Source: Bacteroidaceae bacterium (lineage in GTDB: Bacteria > Bacteroidota > Bacteroidia > Bacteroidales > Bacteroidaceae). Taken from it: a DNA stretch of 64,000 nt. The translations under genes were made by a program, and so were the position numbers. Under the pieces are notes generated by a model. The model did no database searches. It had not been told where the DNA came from and saw nothing but the letters and a program-made list of their open reading frames with translations. This document shows, piece by piece, positions 44,387 through 53,720 of this stretch (its first letter is position 1; every line of letters begins with the position of its first letter). The stretch covers positions 62,001-126,000 of the forward strand of contig JAGBFX010000060.1 of assembly GCA_017936265.1 (NCBI GenBank), read 5' to 3'.

Positions 44387-46138
44387 ATGACTACAACAAA
44401 CGAAACTGAAAAAATCGAGAAAAAGAGCATCAGTTTTATCGAGCAGATTATAGTAGATGACCTGACCAACGGCAAGAACGGAGGGAGATTACAGACCCGT
44501 TTTCCGCCCGAGCCGAACGGTTACCTCCACATTGGCCACGCCAAGGCCATTGCCATAGATTTCGGAATGGCGCAGAAATATGGCGGTGTGTGCAACCTCC
44601 GTTTCGATGACACAAATCCACAAAAAGAGGATTTGGAATTCGTACGCGCCATTGAAGAGGACATCAAATGGCTTGGTTTCGAGTGGGGCAAGGTGTGCTA
44701 CGCCAGTGACTATTTCCAGGAACTCTGGGATTTTGCCGAGTGGTGCATAACAACAGGCCGTGCATACATTGACGAGCAGACATCGGAGGAGATTGCCAAG
44801 CAGAAAGGTACAACCACCGAACCCGGACAGAACAGCCCCTACCGCGACCGTCCGGCGGAAGAGAGCCTGCGCCTTTTCCGAGAAATGAACAGTGGCAACG
44901 TAGAACCGGGCAAGATGATTCTCCGTGCCAAGATAGACATGGCAAGCCCAAACATGCACTTCCGCGACCCGATTATGTATCGTGTCCTGAACATGCCACA
45001 CTGGCGTACAGGCAATAAATGGAACGCATACCCCATGTACGACTTCACACATGGACAGAGTGACTACCTTGAAGGCGTAACACACTCAATATGTACCTTG
45101 GAGTTCGTACCTCACCGCGACCTCTATGACTTGTTCGTAACATGGATTAAGGAGTGGAAGGGCGACGTAGGCGACATTCAGGATAACCGTCCACGCCAGT
45201 ATGAGTTCAACAAGCTGAACCTCAATTACACTCTCATGAGCAAGCGCAACCTGCTCATCCTCACCAAAGAGGGAGTTGTAAACGGTTGGGACGATCCCCG
45301 CATGCCGACAATCTGCGGTATACGCCGTAGAGGATATAGCCCAGAGGCAATACTCAATTTCATCGACAAGATAGGATACACAACATTCGACGCCCTCAAC
45401 GACATAAAGCTGATGGAGGCCGCATGCCGCGAAGACCTCAACACACGCGCCCTGAGAGTTAGTGCGGTTGTAGACCCGGTACGCCTTGTAATCGACAACT
45501 ACCCCGAAGGAACAGTTGAGGAGATGCAGGCCATAAACAACCCCGAGGACGAGAACTCAGACTCACACATCATACGTTTCTCTCGCGAGCTCTACATCGA
45601 GCGCGAGGACTTCATGGAGGATGGAGGAAAGAAGTTCCTGCGTCTTGGCCCCGGCAAGGAGGTACGTTTGAAGAACGCATATATCATCAAGTGTGACGAA
45701 GACCCTGCAAAGTGCATAGAGAAGGATGAAAACGGCAACATCACATGTATCCATGCCACATATGACCCGGAAAGCCGCAGCGGAATGCCTGGAGCAGACC
45801 GCCGCATAAAGGGCAAGACACTCCATTGGGTAAGCTGTGCCCACAGCGTACCTTGCGAAGTGCGCGACTACAGCTGCCTATGGACATGCGAGAACCCACG
45901 CGACGCAATAAAGCAGTACGAGAATGAAAATGGAGTAAGAGGTATTGAGGCCATGCGCCCCTTCCTTAACCCCGATTCTCTGCGCATAAACAAAAATGCG
46001 TATATTGAAGAGTGGGCGGCAGACCTCCCGCACCTTAGCTACCTGCAGTTCCAGCGCATCGGCTACTTCAATGTAGACCCCGACAGCAAGCCAGGCAAGC
46101 CCGTATTCAACCGCACTGTATCGCTCAAGGGCAAGTAA
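44387..46138 (+). CDS. glnS: Glutaminyl-tRNA synthetase
   Basis: The 583-residue class I synthetase charges tRNA-Gln directly. The HIGH motif is in PEPNGYLHIGHAK, the KMSKS equivalent is LMSKRNL, and FVPHRDLYDLF and QYEFNKLNL are in the acceptor-binding core. The C-terminal beta-barrel anticodon domain has RDYSCLWTCENP and YLQFQRIGYF. Length is close to the usual ~560. The promoter faces away from the glycosyltransferase gene. A TPR gene follows after 28 bases. Confidence 0.96.
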   Translation: MTTTNETEKIEKKSISFIEQIIVDDLTNGKNGGRLQTRFPPEPNGYLHIGHAKAIAIDFGMAQKYGGVCNLRFDDTNPQKEDLEFVRAIEEDIKWLGFEWGKVCYASDYFQELWDFAEWCITTGRAYIDEQTSEEIAKQKGTTTEPGQNSPYRDRPAEESLRLFREMNSGNVEPGKMILRAKIDMASPNMHFRDPIMYRVLNMPHWRTGNKWNAYPMYDFTHGQSDYLEGVTHSICTLEFVPHRDLYDLFVTWIKEWKGDVGDIQDNRPRQYEFNKLNLNYTLMSKRNLLILTKEGVVNGWDDPRMPTICGIRRRGYSPEAILNFIDKIGYTTFDALNDIKLMEAACREDLNTRALRVSAVVDPVRLVIDNYPEGTVEEMQAINNPEDENSDSHIIRFSRELYIEREDFMEDGGKKFLRLGPGKEVRLKNAYIIKCDEDPAKCIEKDENGNITCIHATYDPESRSGMPGADRRIKGKTLHWVSCAHSVPCEVRDYSCLWTCENPRDAIKQYENENGVRGIEAMRPFLNPDSLRINKNAYIEEWAADLPHLSYLQFQRIGYFNVDPDSKPGKPVFNRTVSLKGK

Positions 46139-46166
46139 TACACATAAAGCAGAACAACATCCCTTC

Positions 46167-47570
46167 ATGAACTACGAAAAAGGATATTTTGACACGCCGG
46201 AGTTCCGCGAGCTACTCAAGAGGTATGAACATGCCAAGGCTATGAACATGCACTCATATTATGCCATTGATGAGCTTGTGGACCTGCTGTCATACTATCT
46301 TTACGTAGAAAAACATGATGAAGCGGAACAGATTCTGAAGATTGCAGGACAGATTCACCCGGCCGCGCCCGAGAACACCAAGATGGAGATAAAGCTGATG
46401 CTCAGCAAGGGCGAAGCCAAAAGGGCTCTCGAATTGTTCGCCGGCATACAATACATCGATGACAACGAGACAAAGATTCTGCATGCCGAGATACTGCTCG
46501 CGCTGAAGGATTTCAAGAACGCAAGAGAGATTGCACTAGCTATAATAAGGACAGCGACGCCCGAACAGGAGAACCTTTACGAGGCGCTCGAGATTCTGCT
46601 CGATTGCAGCTTTGCGCTCGACGCCCTCTACATCTGCGAAAAAGCCCTTAAGCTGGCACCCGCCAACAGAAGCCTGCTCGAAGTGAAGGCCGAATGTTTC
46701 ATCGAGATGCAAAGGATAAACGAAGCAATCGACCTGTACAACAGTCTGCTCGACGCCGACCCCTACTCTACTTTCTATTGGGAGCAGTTGGGCCACATCT
46801 ATTATATGGTAAAGCGTTACGGCAAGGCGCTCGAATGCTTCGAGTACGAGAGTACAATAAACGATGAGATAGAGTATGCAAGGATGATGCAGGCCTACTG
46901 CTACTACCGTGTGGGCGACTATGCCAAGACCAAGGAAATGTTCGGTTGGTTCAAGGAGCGCTACCCGCAATCGGTAATCCCGCGTTTCTACATAGCATTG
47001 TCGCAGTACCACGAAGGCGATTCGCCGGGTGCCATAGAGAGTCTCAAGGAGATAATTGACATTGCGCCCGAAGGTACAATCGAGATGATGCTTGCAAGGG
47101 TGAACAAAGCGATGATACTCGACAGCATCGGCGAAGAAACACGCGCCGAGGAGGCGATATCCATGGCTATCATGATGCACCCCGACAACATGAAACAGCT
47201 CATCCTACGCGGAGAACACCTTTATGAGCTGCGCGACAAGGAAAACCTGATGTTCAGCGACATGAACGCGCTCGAGCAGAAGGAGTGGACACAGGAAGAA
47301 GAGCTATACGAACTCGGAGTACACCTTTTCGAGCACAATCATCCGAACCTTGCACTCAGAGTATTCCGTTACATGCGCCCGTTCAGTCATGATGCGTCGG
47401 ATATTGACGCATACATCGCCAATATACTCTGGCAAAACGGCGAGAGAGAGAAGGTCGAACCTTCAATAGAAAATGCCATAAACGGACGCTCGTGCATACT
47501 CTTCAAGCTGTTCGGCATCCCTTATGACGCAAGCATCACTCCACAGGAGTTCATTGCAAGAATCAGATAA
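46167..47570 (+). CDS. Tetratricopeptide-repeat protein
   Basis: The 467-residue cytosolic protein is made of helical repeats throughout: ALYICEKALKLAPANRSLLEVKAECFI, YGKALECFEYESTIND and FYIALSQYHEGDSPGAIESLKEI fit TPR helix pairs. No signal peptide or enzymatic motif is visible. It begins 28 bases after glnS, so the two are likely co-transcribed; the partners and role are unknown. A strong terminator follows immediately. Confidence 0.85.
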   Translation: MNYEKGYFDTPEFRELLKRYEHAKAMNMHSYYAIDELVDLLSYYLYVEKHDEAEQILKIAGQIHPAAPENTKMEIKLMLSKGEAKRALELFAGIQYIDDNETKILHAEILLALKDFKNAREIALAIIRTATPEQENLYEALEILLDCSFALDALYICEKALKLAPANRSLLEVKAECFIEMQRINEAIDLYNSLLDADPYSTFYWEQLGHIYYMVKRYGKALECFEYESTINDEIEYARMMQAYCYYRVGDYAKTKEMFGWFKERYPQSVIPRFYIALSQYHEGDSPGAIESLKEIIDIAPEGTIEMMLARVNKAMILDSIGEETRAEEAISMAIMMHPDNMKQLILRGEHLYELRDKENLMFSDMNALEQKEWTQEEELYELGVHLFEHNHPNLALRVFRYMRPFSHDASDIDAYIANILWQNGEREKVEPSIENAINGRSCILFKLFGIPYDASITPQEFIARIR

Positions 47571-47613
47571 AAAACAGCGAGGCAATGCCCACGGGCATTG
47601 CCTCGCTGTTTTT
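47569..47613. terminator. Terminator after the TPR gene, usable from both sides
   Basis: Long arms (AACAGCGAGGCAATGCCC and its complement around an AC centre) are bordered by A and T runs. It directly follows the stop and may also stop manC transcription. Confidence 0.85.
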
Positions 47614-47630
47614 TTATGGCATAAGATTCA

Positions 47631-47656
47631 GAAACCGTTTAAATTTAAACGGTTTC
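47631..47656. repeat. 26-base perfect AT-rich palindrome before the manC stop
   Basis: GAAACCGTTTAAA followed by its exact complement. It has no GC core and no U-tract on either side, and it ends 3 bases from the manC stop. It could be a weak terminator stem, an mRNA-end structure or a protein-binding dyad. Confidence 0.6.
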
Positions 47657-47659
47657 TTA

Positions 47660-48718
47660 TTATTCCGTAAAATCCCTGAGCCTGTTCTCTTCGCCCATCC
47701 GGCAGATGAGAAGATTATCATCCTTCTCGGCCACAATGCAGTTGTCTACACCCACTACTACGACTTTTTTCATGCCACGGGTACTGACAAAGCAGTTATG
47801 AGCCTCGGAGAAAGAGACATCGGCCCCGACGGCCACATTGCCGTTAAGGTCCTTCTGCATATTCTCATGAAGTGAAATCCATGTACCAAGGTCACTCCAC
47901 CCGAAATCAGCTGGGAAGACGAAAATCTCCTCGGCACGCTCCATTATAGCGTAATCGACCGAGATATTACGGCAATCGGGGAACTTCTCGTTTATCAGTT
48001 CCTGCTCCTGCGGGGTAAAATAGTAAGGAACGAGCGACTCGAATACCGAAGCTATCGGAGACTGGTACACACGGAACGCGTTCACTATGGTAGAGACGTT
48101 CCAGATGAATATACCCGAGTTCCAATAGAAGTTCTTCTTCGCCACATACGCCTCGGCTATCTCAAGCGAGGGCTTCTCCTTGAAAGAATCGACCCTGTAG
48201 ACCTCCTTGTTCGACAAGGCCGAAGCGCCGAGCACAGCTTCGATATATCCATAGCCAGTCTCGGGGCGGGTAGGTTTGATACCCAAGGTAAGTATCGCAT
48301 CGGAACCGTTCACGAAACCGAGCGCCGACGTTATTACACGGCGGAACTCCTGCACGTCAGCGACAAAGTGGTCGCTAGGGGTCACCACCATATTTGCCGA
48401 CGGGTCGCGTTTCTTGATTTTCCATGCGGCATACGCGATACACGGCGCCGTGTTCCTGCGGCAAGGCTCCTTAAGGACATTCTCGGCCGGAATCATCGGC
48501 AACTGCTCCTGAACGATATGCGCATATTTCTCCGAAGTGACAACCCACACATTCTCCATCGGACATATCCCCGCAAAACGGTCGACCGTCAACTGGAGCA
48601 GCGACTTGCCGCAACCAAGCACATCAACGAACTGTTTGGGGACATCCCCTGTACTCATAGGCCAAAGACGGCTTCCTACTCCGCCGGCCATTATGACTAT
48701 GTGATTAGAACCTGCCAT
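47660..48718 (-). CDS. manC: Mannose-1-phosphate guanylyltransferase
   Basis: The 352-residue nucleotidyltransferase forms GDP-mannose from mannose 1-phosphate and GTP. It has MAGGVGSRLWPMS at the N terminus, VTPSDHFV, GYGYIEAVLG, SFKEKPSLE and WNSGIFIWN. The C-terminal phosphomannose isomerase domain of bifunctional ManC proteins is absent, consistent with its length. GDP-mannose feeds mannose and (via GDP-fucose) the fucose used by enzymes such as the GT10 protein at 58-59 kb. The gene is a stand-alone unit, separated from the WecA-like gene by ~450 bases. Confidence 0.93.
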   Translation of the reverse strand: MAGSNHIVIMAGGVGSRLWPMSTGDVPKQFVDVLGCGKSLLQLTVDRFAGICPMENVWVVTSEKYAHIVQEQLPMIPAENVLKEPCRRNTAPCIAYAAWKIKKRDPSANMVVTPSDHFVADVQEFRRVITSALGFVNGSDAILTLGIKPTRPETGYGYIEAVLGASALSNKEVYRVDSFKEKPSLEIAEAYVAKKNFYWNSGIFIWNVSTIVNAFRVYQSPIASVFESLVPYYFTPQEQELINEKFPDCRNISVDYAIMERAEEIFVFPADFGWSDLGTWISLHENMQKDLNGNVAVGADVSFSEAHNCFVSTRGMKKVVVVGVDNCIVAEKDDNLLICRMGEENRLRDFTE

Positions 48719-48779
48719 ATTATTTAAGTGTTAGATTTATAACAAAAACGTCTCCGCTTTGTTATTTACATAGTTATTG

Positions 48780-48787
48780 CGAAGATA
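48780..48787 (-). promoter_or_regulatory. Possible -7 box for manC (TATCTTCG variant)
   Basis: One base differs from TAnnTTTG; it is 62 bases before the ATG at 48718. Confidence 0.35.
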
Positions 48788-48991
48788 ATCAAAAAACAGA
48801 AATCCAACAAACCTATGCGATTATTTATAGAATTATTATCCAAAGAATCATCTGACATTTTAATAAAAAGAAAAAAGCCGCAAAGCCACAAAAGCACTCC
48901 GGAGCCTTCAATACAGCACTCCAGACTACCAGCAAGCAAAAGTTAACAAAATATTTGCCCCAATAATTACTTTATTTCAAAAGATTTAAAT

Positions 48992-48999
48992 TAATTTTG
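48992..48999 (+). promoter_or_regulatory. Bacteroides-type -7 box for the WecA-like gene
   Basis: TAATTTTG matches TAnnTTTG. It is 176 bases before the start, so a long leader is implied; a TTTA lies near the -33 position. Confidence 0.4.
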
Positions 49000-49174
49000 C
49001 ACAAAATAAGGGAAATAGGCTACACATATAGACAATACACACTGCCTGGATTGACGTGCCACCCACATGCCTCATGCGGCAAAAGCCAAGCATACAACAG
49101 ACCTTATCAGTTTTGATAAAAAACAGATATATAAACAAAATATAAACTACTTGAGAACTGTTTAATTTTTGTCT

Positions 49175-50344
49175 ATGTCACATATTTACCACATCATAAT
49201 ACCTGCGCTATTGGCATTTATAGGGACTCTTTGGGTACACCCCAAAATTCTCAAGATTGCCATAATGAAGAACCTTGTCGACAACCCCGACGCACGCAAG
49301 CTCCAGCGCAACCCCGTACCCGTAATGGGAGGAATTGCTGTATTTTTCGGAATAATTATAGGTCTATGCTGTTCACAGACTATATTTATCCGCTCCGATG
49401 TATTCCTGCTCATATCGGCGATGCTTATAATGCTGTATGTGGGAACAATTGATGACATTCTGAACTTGAGTCCGTCAATACGTTTTTTCATAGAAATACT
49501 GATTGTACTATGGCTGATGTATGTAAACGAGGCCTCGATCAATTCACTCTGGGGGCTTTGGGGCGTTGACGCGTTACTTCCCGCATGGTTGGCATGGCCA
49601 TTGACCGTTTTTGCAGCAGTAGGTATAATAAACGCCATAAACCTTATTGACGGAGTCAACGGACTATCATCGGGATTCTGTTTCATGGCATCTGTTCTGT
49701 TCGCCATAATATTCTACAAGACAGGCAACATAACCATGACAATCCTTGCAGTCTCGGCAGCAGGAGCCATCGTACCGTTCTTCCTGCACAACGTATTCGG
49801 AAACTCCACAAGGATGTTCATCGGCGATGGCGGTACATTGGTAATCGGAACCATGATGTCAATATTTGTCATCGACATCCTGCACTCCGGCTCTTCATGC
49901 GCACCTATAGTTTCAAAAGGTCTTGGCCTTGTACCGATGACACTATCAATTCTGGCAATACCTGTCTTTGACACACTACGCGTGATGTCAATGCGTATAT
50001 TGAGAGGTGTATCCCCATTCCACCCCGACCGTACACACCTTCACCACATATTTCTGGAACTGGGATTCTCGCACGTAGGCACAACAGTATCTATTCTCTC
50101 GCTCAACACACTTGTCATTGCGTCATGGTACCTCTCATACAAACTCGGCGCATCGGTCGATGCACAGCTATACATAGTACTTGTACTCAGCATAGCGGTC
50201 ACATTCGTTTTCTACAAATTCGCGAGCACTCAGATAAGGAGAAACGGGAAGGGACTCAAGATGCTTAAGAGCATAGGCAAGAAAATGAACTTCGAGAAGA
50301 AAGGTTTCTGGCTTGTAGTACAAAGCTGGGTTGACAAGCTCTAA
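49175..50344 (+). CDS. MraY/WecA-family undecaprenyl-phosphate sugar-1-phosphate transferase
   Basis: The 389-residue protein has ~11 membrane segments and family motifs GTIDDILNLSP (Asp pair), NLIDGVNGLSSG, MFIGDGGTLVIG and HPDRTHLHHIFLELGFSH, the last typical of WecA rather than MraY. It would transfer a GlcNAc-1-P-like sugar to the lipid carrier, initiating a capsule, O-antigen or other surface glycan. The ATG at 49175 is preferred over a TTG two codons earlier. It is a single-gene unit ended by a strong terminator. Confidence 0.9.
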   Translation: MSHIYHIIIPALLAFIGTLWVHPKILKIAIMKNLVDNPDARKLQRNPVPVMGGIAVFFGIIIGLCCSQTIFIRSDVFLLISAMLIMLYVGTIDDILNLSPSIRFFIEILIVLWLMYVNEASINSLWGLWGVDALLPAWLAWPLTVFAAVGIINAINLIDGVNGLSSGFCFMASVLFAIIFYKTGNITMTILAVSAAGAIVPFFLHNVFGNSTRMFIGDGGTLVIGTMMSIFVIDILHSGSSCAPIVSKGLGLVPMTLSILAIPVFDTLRVMSMRILRGVSPFHPDRTHLHHIFLELGFSHVGTTVSILSLNTLVIASWYLSYKLGASVDAQLYIVLVLSIAVTFVFYKFASTQIRRNGKGLKMLKSIGKKMNFEKKGFWLVVQSWVDKL

Positions 50345-50346
50345 TC

Positions 50347-50393
50347 ATTATACGATAAAAGAGAACCGTTCGGTTCTCTTTTATCGTATAATA
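50347..50393. terminator. Bidirectional terminator between the WecA-like and T9SS plug genes
   Basis: An inverted repeat with ~20-bp arms (ATTATACGATAAAAGAGAACC and its complement) surrounds the centre GTTC, 2 bases after the first stop and 14 before the other. Confidence 0.85.
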
Positions 50394-50406
50394 TAACTAT
50401 GCTGAA

Positions 50407-51657
50407 TCAGTTATTCTCAAGCGAATAGCCTACCGCGCACACACCTACAAGCCTATCATACCTCTCGCCGAAACCCCTATAATACAGATATATCAGGTAC
50501 TCGTTCTCCGTATCATACATATCGCCTTCAACGGGATATGTCTCTGCGACACCGCCACCATCGGAGAGCCATACATACATATAGTTATACAATCCCAACT
50601 TGAGCAGCTGCGTAGTATGATAGTAGCCCTCCCCGGCGTCATACTCAAGCCTGCAGACAGGAGAAGGAACGTTGCCGCACATGTCACCGAGAAGATAATA
50701 GCTGCCCCCGTCGCGATAAGGCACATCAAGCGCGAAATGCACATACACGTAATCGGCTTCAATGGCAGAGCCATAGCCCTCGAGCGTATTCACATAATAG
50801 CGTCCATTCTCATCAATATACGATGCGTGTGACACACGGCGTTTATCCATATACAGCAATGCATGGTACTCATCGCCATACCGCACCACCTCCTCGACAT
50901 TCATCCCCGGATTATTCGGGTCAGTAAGTTCAAAGCGGCGATACTCGTTGCCAGCATTGAAGATGAGCCTGTTGTTATGGACATACTCAAGAGTGTTACC
51001 GGTTATATATGTAGGCTTTATGCCCCTGACAACATTGTCGCATCGACGGTTCTGATAGACAACAGGCATAATTTCATTTGCAGGTGAAGCTATATTCCAA
51101 TTTGCGTAATCGACCACGAACGACAGTTGCTGATGCCCTTCGTTCAAGGATATATCGGTATCTCCGCTGACCGATGCCGATATATGGAGTTTGGGTTCAA
51201 CGACCGAGAAACGGAACTGCGCAACAGGGAGTCCGCTCTCATCCTCATCATCGAAAATCTCTACCTTGTAGTTTCCCGACAGCAGCAGAGAGACATTCTC
51301 GTTGGGTAAAGCAAACTGATAAGTGGTATACAACTGTGTCGTATTGACGGAATTTTCCCACTCCTCGACAGGAACATCATTGAACCCATCAAGATACTCT
51401 ATCTCATGCAAATCGGACGGGGTCCAATCCTGATTGCAATGGGTAATACGATATGTAAAGCGATGATAGGCATGCGACATCTCATCGAACGAGAAGAGCA
51501 TGACATCATCACTGCCGAGAGTCATGACAGGCAGAGCGCCCCACTCGCCGTTAAGCTCCATGCGCAGCGAACGTACACTGGGGACATTGGCATGCATGAA
51601 CTGTGCACTACCCGCCAAAGGCAGTAAAGAGAGCAGCATTACATATATAATCTTCAT
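50407..51657 (-). CDS. Type IX secretion system plug protein (DUF5103 family)
   Basis: The 416-residue exported beta-rich protein has a signal peptide (MKIIYVMLLSLLPLAGSAQF). The layout matches DUF5103: SVRSLRMELNGEWGALPVM, YRFTYRITHCNQDWTPSDL, and the late FALDVPYRDGGSYYLLGDM and EYLIYLYYRGFGERYDRLVG. The family member from Flavobacterium johnsoniae was seen blocking the periplasmic end of the SprA translocon, hence 'plug'. With PorQ at 5-6 kb it supports a T9SS in this organism. The ATG at 51657 is used. It is a single-gene unit. Confidence 0.85.
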   Translation of the reverse strand: MKIIYVMLLSLLPLAGSAQFMHANVPSVRSLRMELNGEWGALPVMTLGSDDVMLFSFDEMSHAYHRFTYRITHCNQDWTPSDLHEIEYLDGFNDVPVEEWENSVNTTQLYTTYQFALPNENVSLLLSGNYKVEIFDDEDESGLPVAQFRFSVVEPKLHISASVSGDTDISLNEGHQQLSFVVDYANWNIASPANEIMPVVYQNRRCDNVVRGIKPTYITGNTLEYVHNNRLIFNAGNEYRRFELTDPNNPGMNVEEVVRYGDEYHALLYMDKRRVSHASYIDENGRYYVNTLEGYGSAIEADYVYVHFALDVPYRDGGSYYLLGDMCGNVPSPVCRLEYDAGEGYYHTTQLLKLGLYNYMYVWLSDGGGVAETYPVEGDMYDTENEYLIYLYYRGFGERYDRLVGVCAVGYSLENN

Positions 51658-51678
51658 CAAAACCCGCTATTTTTAACG

Positions 51679-51686
51679 CGAAGATA
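51679..51686 (-). promoter_or_regulatory. Possible -7 box for the T9SS plug gene (TATCTTCG variant)
   Basis: One base differs from TAnnTTTG; it is 22 bases before the ATG at 51657. Confidence 0.35.
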
Positions 51687-51739
51687 ATCATTAATAAATA
51701 ATATTGCTGTATATTTACATAATTTATGTTTTAAGCAAG

Positions 51740-52642
51740 ATGATGAGGAGCATAACGATAACTATGCTGACACTGTTTCCTGTATTCGCTGCTGCACAGG
51801 AGCGCATATACGGAAAGAGCGACAGCATTGCCATTGAAAGGATTCTTGAAAAGCACTCGGCAACAGAATACCGCTCTACGGGCGAGCTTGCGCTTGCTGT
51901 GGCTCAAGAGTTCATCGGCAAGCGGTACGTTGCAGGCACACTGGAGAACGGCAAAGCTGAGCCGCTTTACATAAGTTGTGACAAGCTCGACTGCACGACC
52001 TTCGTGGAACTTGTCACCGCCATTACAATAAGCATCGGTCACAACAAGAAGAGATTCGGTGATGTATGCATGAACCTTGAAAGAGTTCGCTACCGCGGAG
52101 GTACGCGCGACGGGTACGCAAGCAGACTGCACTATACAAGCTGGTGGATTGAGGACAATATATCCAAAGGCATAATCAGGGAGATGACAGAAGAGTGCAC
52201 ACACAGATACAGGACCCTGGACCTCTGTTTCATGAGCAAACATCCCGAGAGCTACACATCACTCAAGGAGGACACCACAATGCAGAAGAGAATAGAGGAA
52301 CTTGAGATACCGTTCAGAGGAATAAAAAGCAGTTATATCCCTAAAGAGTACCTTAACGACAAGGAGAAAATCAAGCATATCAGAAATGGCGACATCATTG
52401 CGTTGGTCACCACCATTGAAGGCCTTGATATATCACATATTGGATTCGCCTGTTGGAAAGACGGCAGACTCCACCTGCTGCATGCGTCAAGCGGAAAAGG
52501 GAAAGTAATAAATGATACCACAACCCTGTACGAATACCAGAGGAACAAGAGTAAACAGATTGGAATAAAGGTTATTAGAATAACCTCAGATACATATAAT
52601 CAAAAAAAAATGACATATTATGAGAATATTGCTGTTCTGTGA
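51740..52642 (+). CDS. DUF1460 protein, NlpC/P60-like amidase fold
   Basis: The 300-residue exported protein has a signal peptide (MMRSITITMLTLFPVFAAAQ). The family's catalytic cysteine is probably in KLDCTTFVELV and a histidine in LDISHIGFACW, as in NlpC/P60-type cell-wall amidases. DUF1460 proteins are often annotated as N-acetylmuramoyl-L-alanine amidase-like; a role in peptidoglycan turnover is inference. Near the 3' end is a run of nine As (52602-52610); with one fewer A the frame would end at TGA 52611-52613, before the next start. As written, it overlaps the next gene by 23 bases, so the last ~14 residues are doubtful. Confidence 0.82.
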   Translation: MMRSITITMLTLFPVFAAAQERIYGKSDSIAIERILEKHSATEYRSTGELALAVAQEFIGKRYVAGTLENGKAEPLYISCDKLDCTTFVELVTAITISIGHNKKRFGDVCMNLERVRYRGGTRDGYASRLHYTSWWIEDNISKGIIREMTEECTHRYRTLDLCFMSKHPESYTSLKEDTTMQKRIEELEIPFRGIKSSYIPKEYLNDKEKIKHIRNGDIIALVTTIEGLDISHIGFACWKDGRLHLLHASSGKGKVINDTTTLYEYQRNKSKQIGIKVIRITSDTYNQKKMTYYENIAVL

Positions 52643-53669
52643 AAACAAGTATGCCTTTGACATTCTCATGCCCATTCAGGAAGAGGCCGAGAGAGAAGGC
52701 GGCAACGAAGTCATGTGGTACGTACACCCCAAGAAGATAAAGGAGTTCCCGTACAGTGACTGGGCAAGATGGAGCAACAACATACAGGACGCCTATGATT
52801 TCGCGCCCGAGGCCATATTCTGCCCCGGAAACATAGTGCCATACTACCTCCCCGGAGTCAAGATACAGGTCTTTCATGGCTACGCAGGAGAGAAGAAAGG
52901 ACACTGGATCATAAGGCATTACTTTGACACATACTTTACCCAAGGCCCGCATTTCACAAAGGGTTTCAAGAGGCTTGCCGAAAAATACGGCGATTTTGAG
53001 GTATTGGAGACCGGATGGTCAAGACAGGATTGGGTATACAGGCACCTGAACGATTTTGCCGATGAGAAGGCCGATATACTCAAGAAGCATGGCAGGGAGA
53101 AGATTGTCCTCTACGCCCCCACTTTCTCGCCCTCGCTGACATCGTTGCCGATAATGAAGGAGGCACTTGTAGAACTTGCAGAGAAAAAGGATTGCGTTGT
53201 AATCATCAAGCTTCATCCGCTGACCAAGGAAGAGTGGGCTATGGAATACAAGGAACTTGCCGGGAAACACGAGCACATAATATGGACCGATGATTTCTCG
53301 GTTGCCAAGTACCAGCTCATGGCCGACATCATGATAAGCGACACATCATCGACCATATACGAGTTCCTGCTCAAGGACAAGCCCGTAATCACATACAATG
53401 CATCGGCAAAGAACATCTACTGGAAAGACATCAACGATGTTGCGGAATTGTGCGACGCATACGAAGAGGTACAGGAAGAGAAATACACTGCACTACGCAA
53501 ATGGATTATAGAGAACTACGACCCATACAATGACGGCAAGGTCGCCCACCGCATGCTCGAAGGTGCGCGCGATTACATACGCAGACATGGTGTTCCACAA
53601 AAGAGGAAACTGAATCTTTGGCGCAAGTACACCAGCATAAAGACATTCGGACGCATCAAAAAGAGATGA
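52620..53669 (+). CDS. CDP-glycerol glycerophosphotransferase-like protein
   Basis: The 349-residue TagF/TagB-like GT-B-fold protein has MRILLFCENKYAFDILMPI, VFHGYAGEKKGHWI and KIVLYAPTFSPS. The KLHPLTKEEW and MISDTSSTIYEFLLKDKPVITY signatures follow, with Ser/Thr-rich phosphate-binding loops. In Gram-positives these enzymes polymerise teichoic acid; in Bacteroidales they more likely add glycerol phosphate or a similar unit to a surface glycan. It overlaps or directly follows the DUF1460 gene, implying co-transcription, and ends at a bidirectional terminator. Confidence 0.85.
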   Translation: MRILLFCENKYAFDILMPIQEEAEREGGNEVMWYVHPKKIKEFPYSDWARWSNNIQDAYDFAPEAIFCPGNIVPYYLPGVKIQVFHGYAGEKKGHWIIRHYFDTYFTQGPHFTKGFKRLAEKYGDFEVLETGWSRQDWVYRHLNDFADEKADILKKHGREKIVLYAPTFSPSLTSLPIMKEALVELAEKKDCVVIIKLHPLTKEEWAMEYKELAGKHEHIIWTDDFSVAKYQLMADIMISDTSSTIYEFLLKDKPVITYNASAKNIYWKDINDVAELCDAYEEVQEEKYTALRKWIIENYDPYNDGKVAHRMLEGARDYIRRHGVPQKRKLNLWRKYTSIKTFGRIKKR

Positions 53670-53709
53670 CAAAAAAAACGGTAGCCAAGGCTACCGTTTT
53701 TTTTGTCAT
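53666..53709. terminator. Bidirectional terminator between the CDP-glycerol transferase-like gene and the OmpA gene
   Basis: A perfect inverted repeat (ATGACA, A8, ACGGTAGCC-type arms around AA) overlaps the first stop and ends 12 bases before the OmpA stop. Confidence 0.88.
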
Positions 53710-53720
53710 TTTCCGGTCGA

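Larger units (their letters stand above)
48719..49174. other. 456-base intergenic region between divergent manC and the WecA-like gene
   Basis: It is AT-rich. It contains a -7-like TATCTTCG (minus, 48780-48787) and TAATTTTG (plus, 48992-48999). The plus-strand transcript would have a leader of about 170 bases. No open frame, tRNA or clear RNA structure was found; the 49030-49110 part is less AT-rich than its flanks. Confidence 0.5.

Noticed and set aside
44248..44475. 76-codon extension of the glycosyltransferase
   Set aside because: It overlaps the glnS promoter and start, and the encoded residues are improbable; MKVAIVILG is a normal GT-B start.
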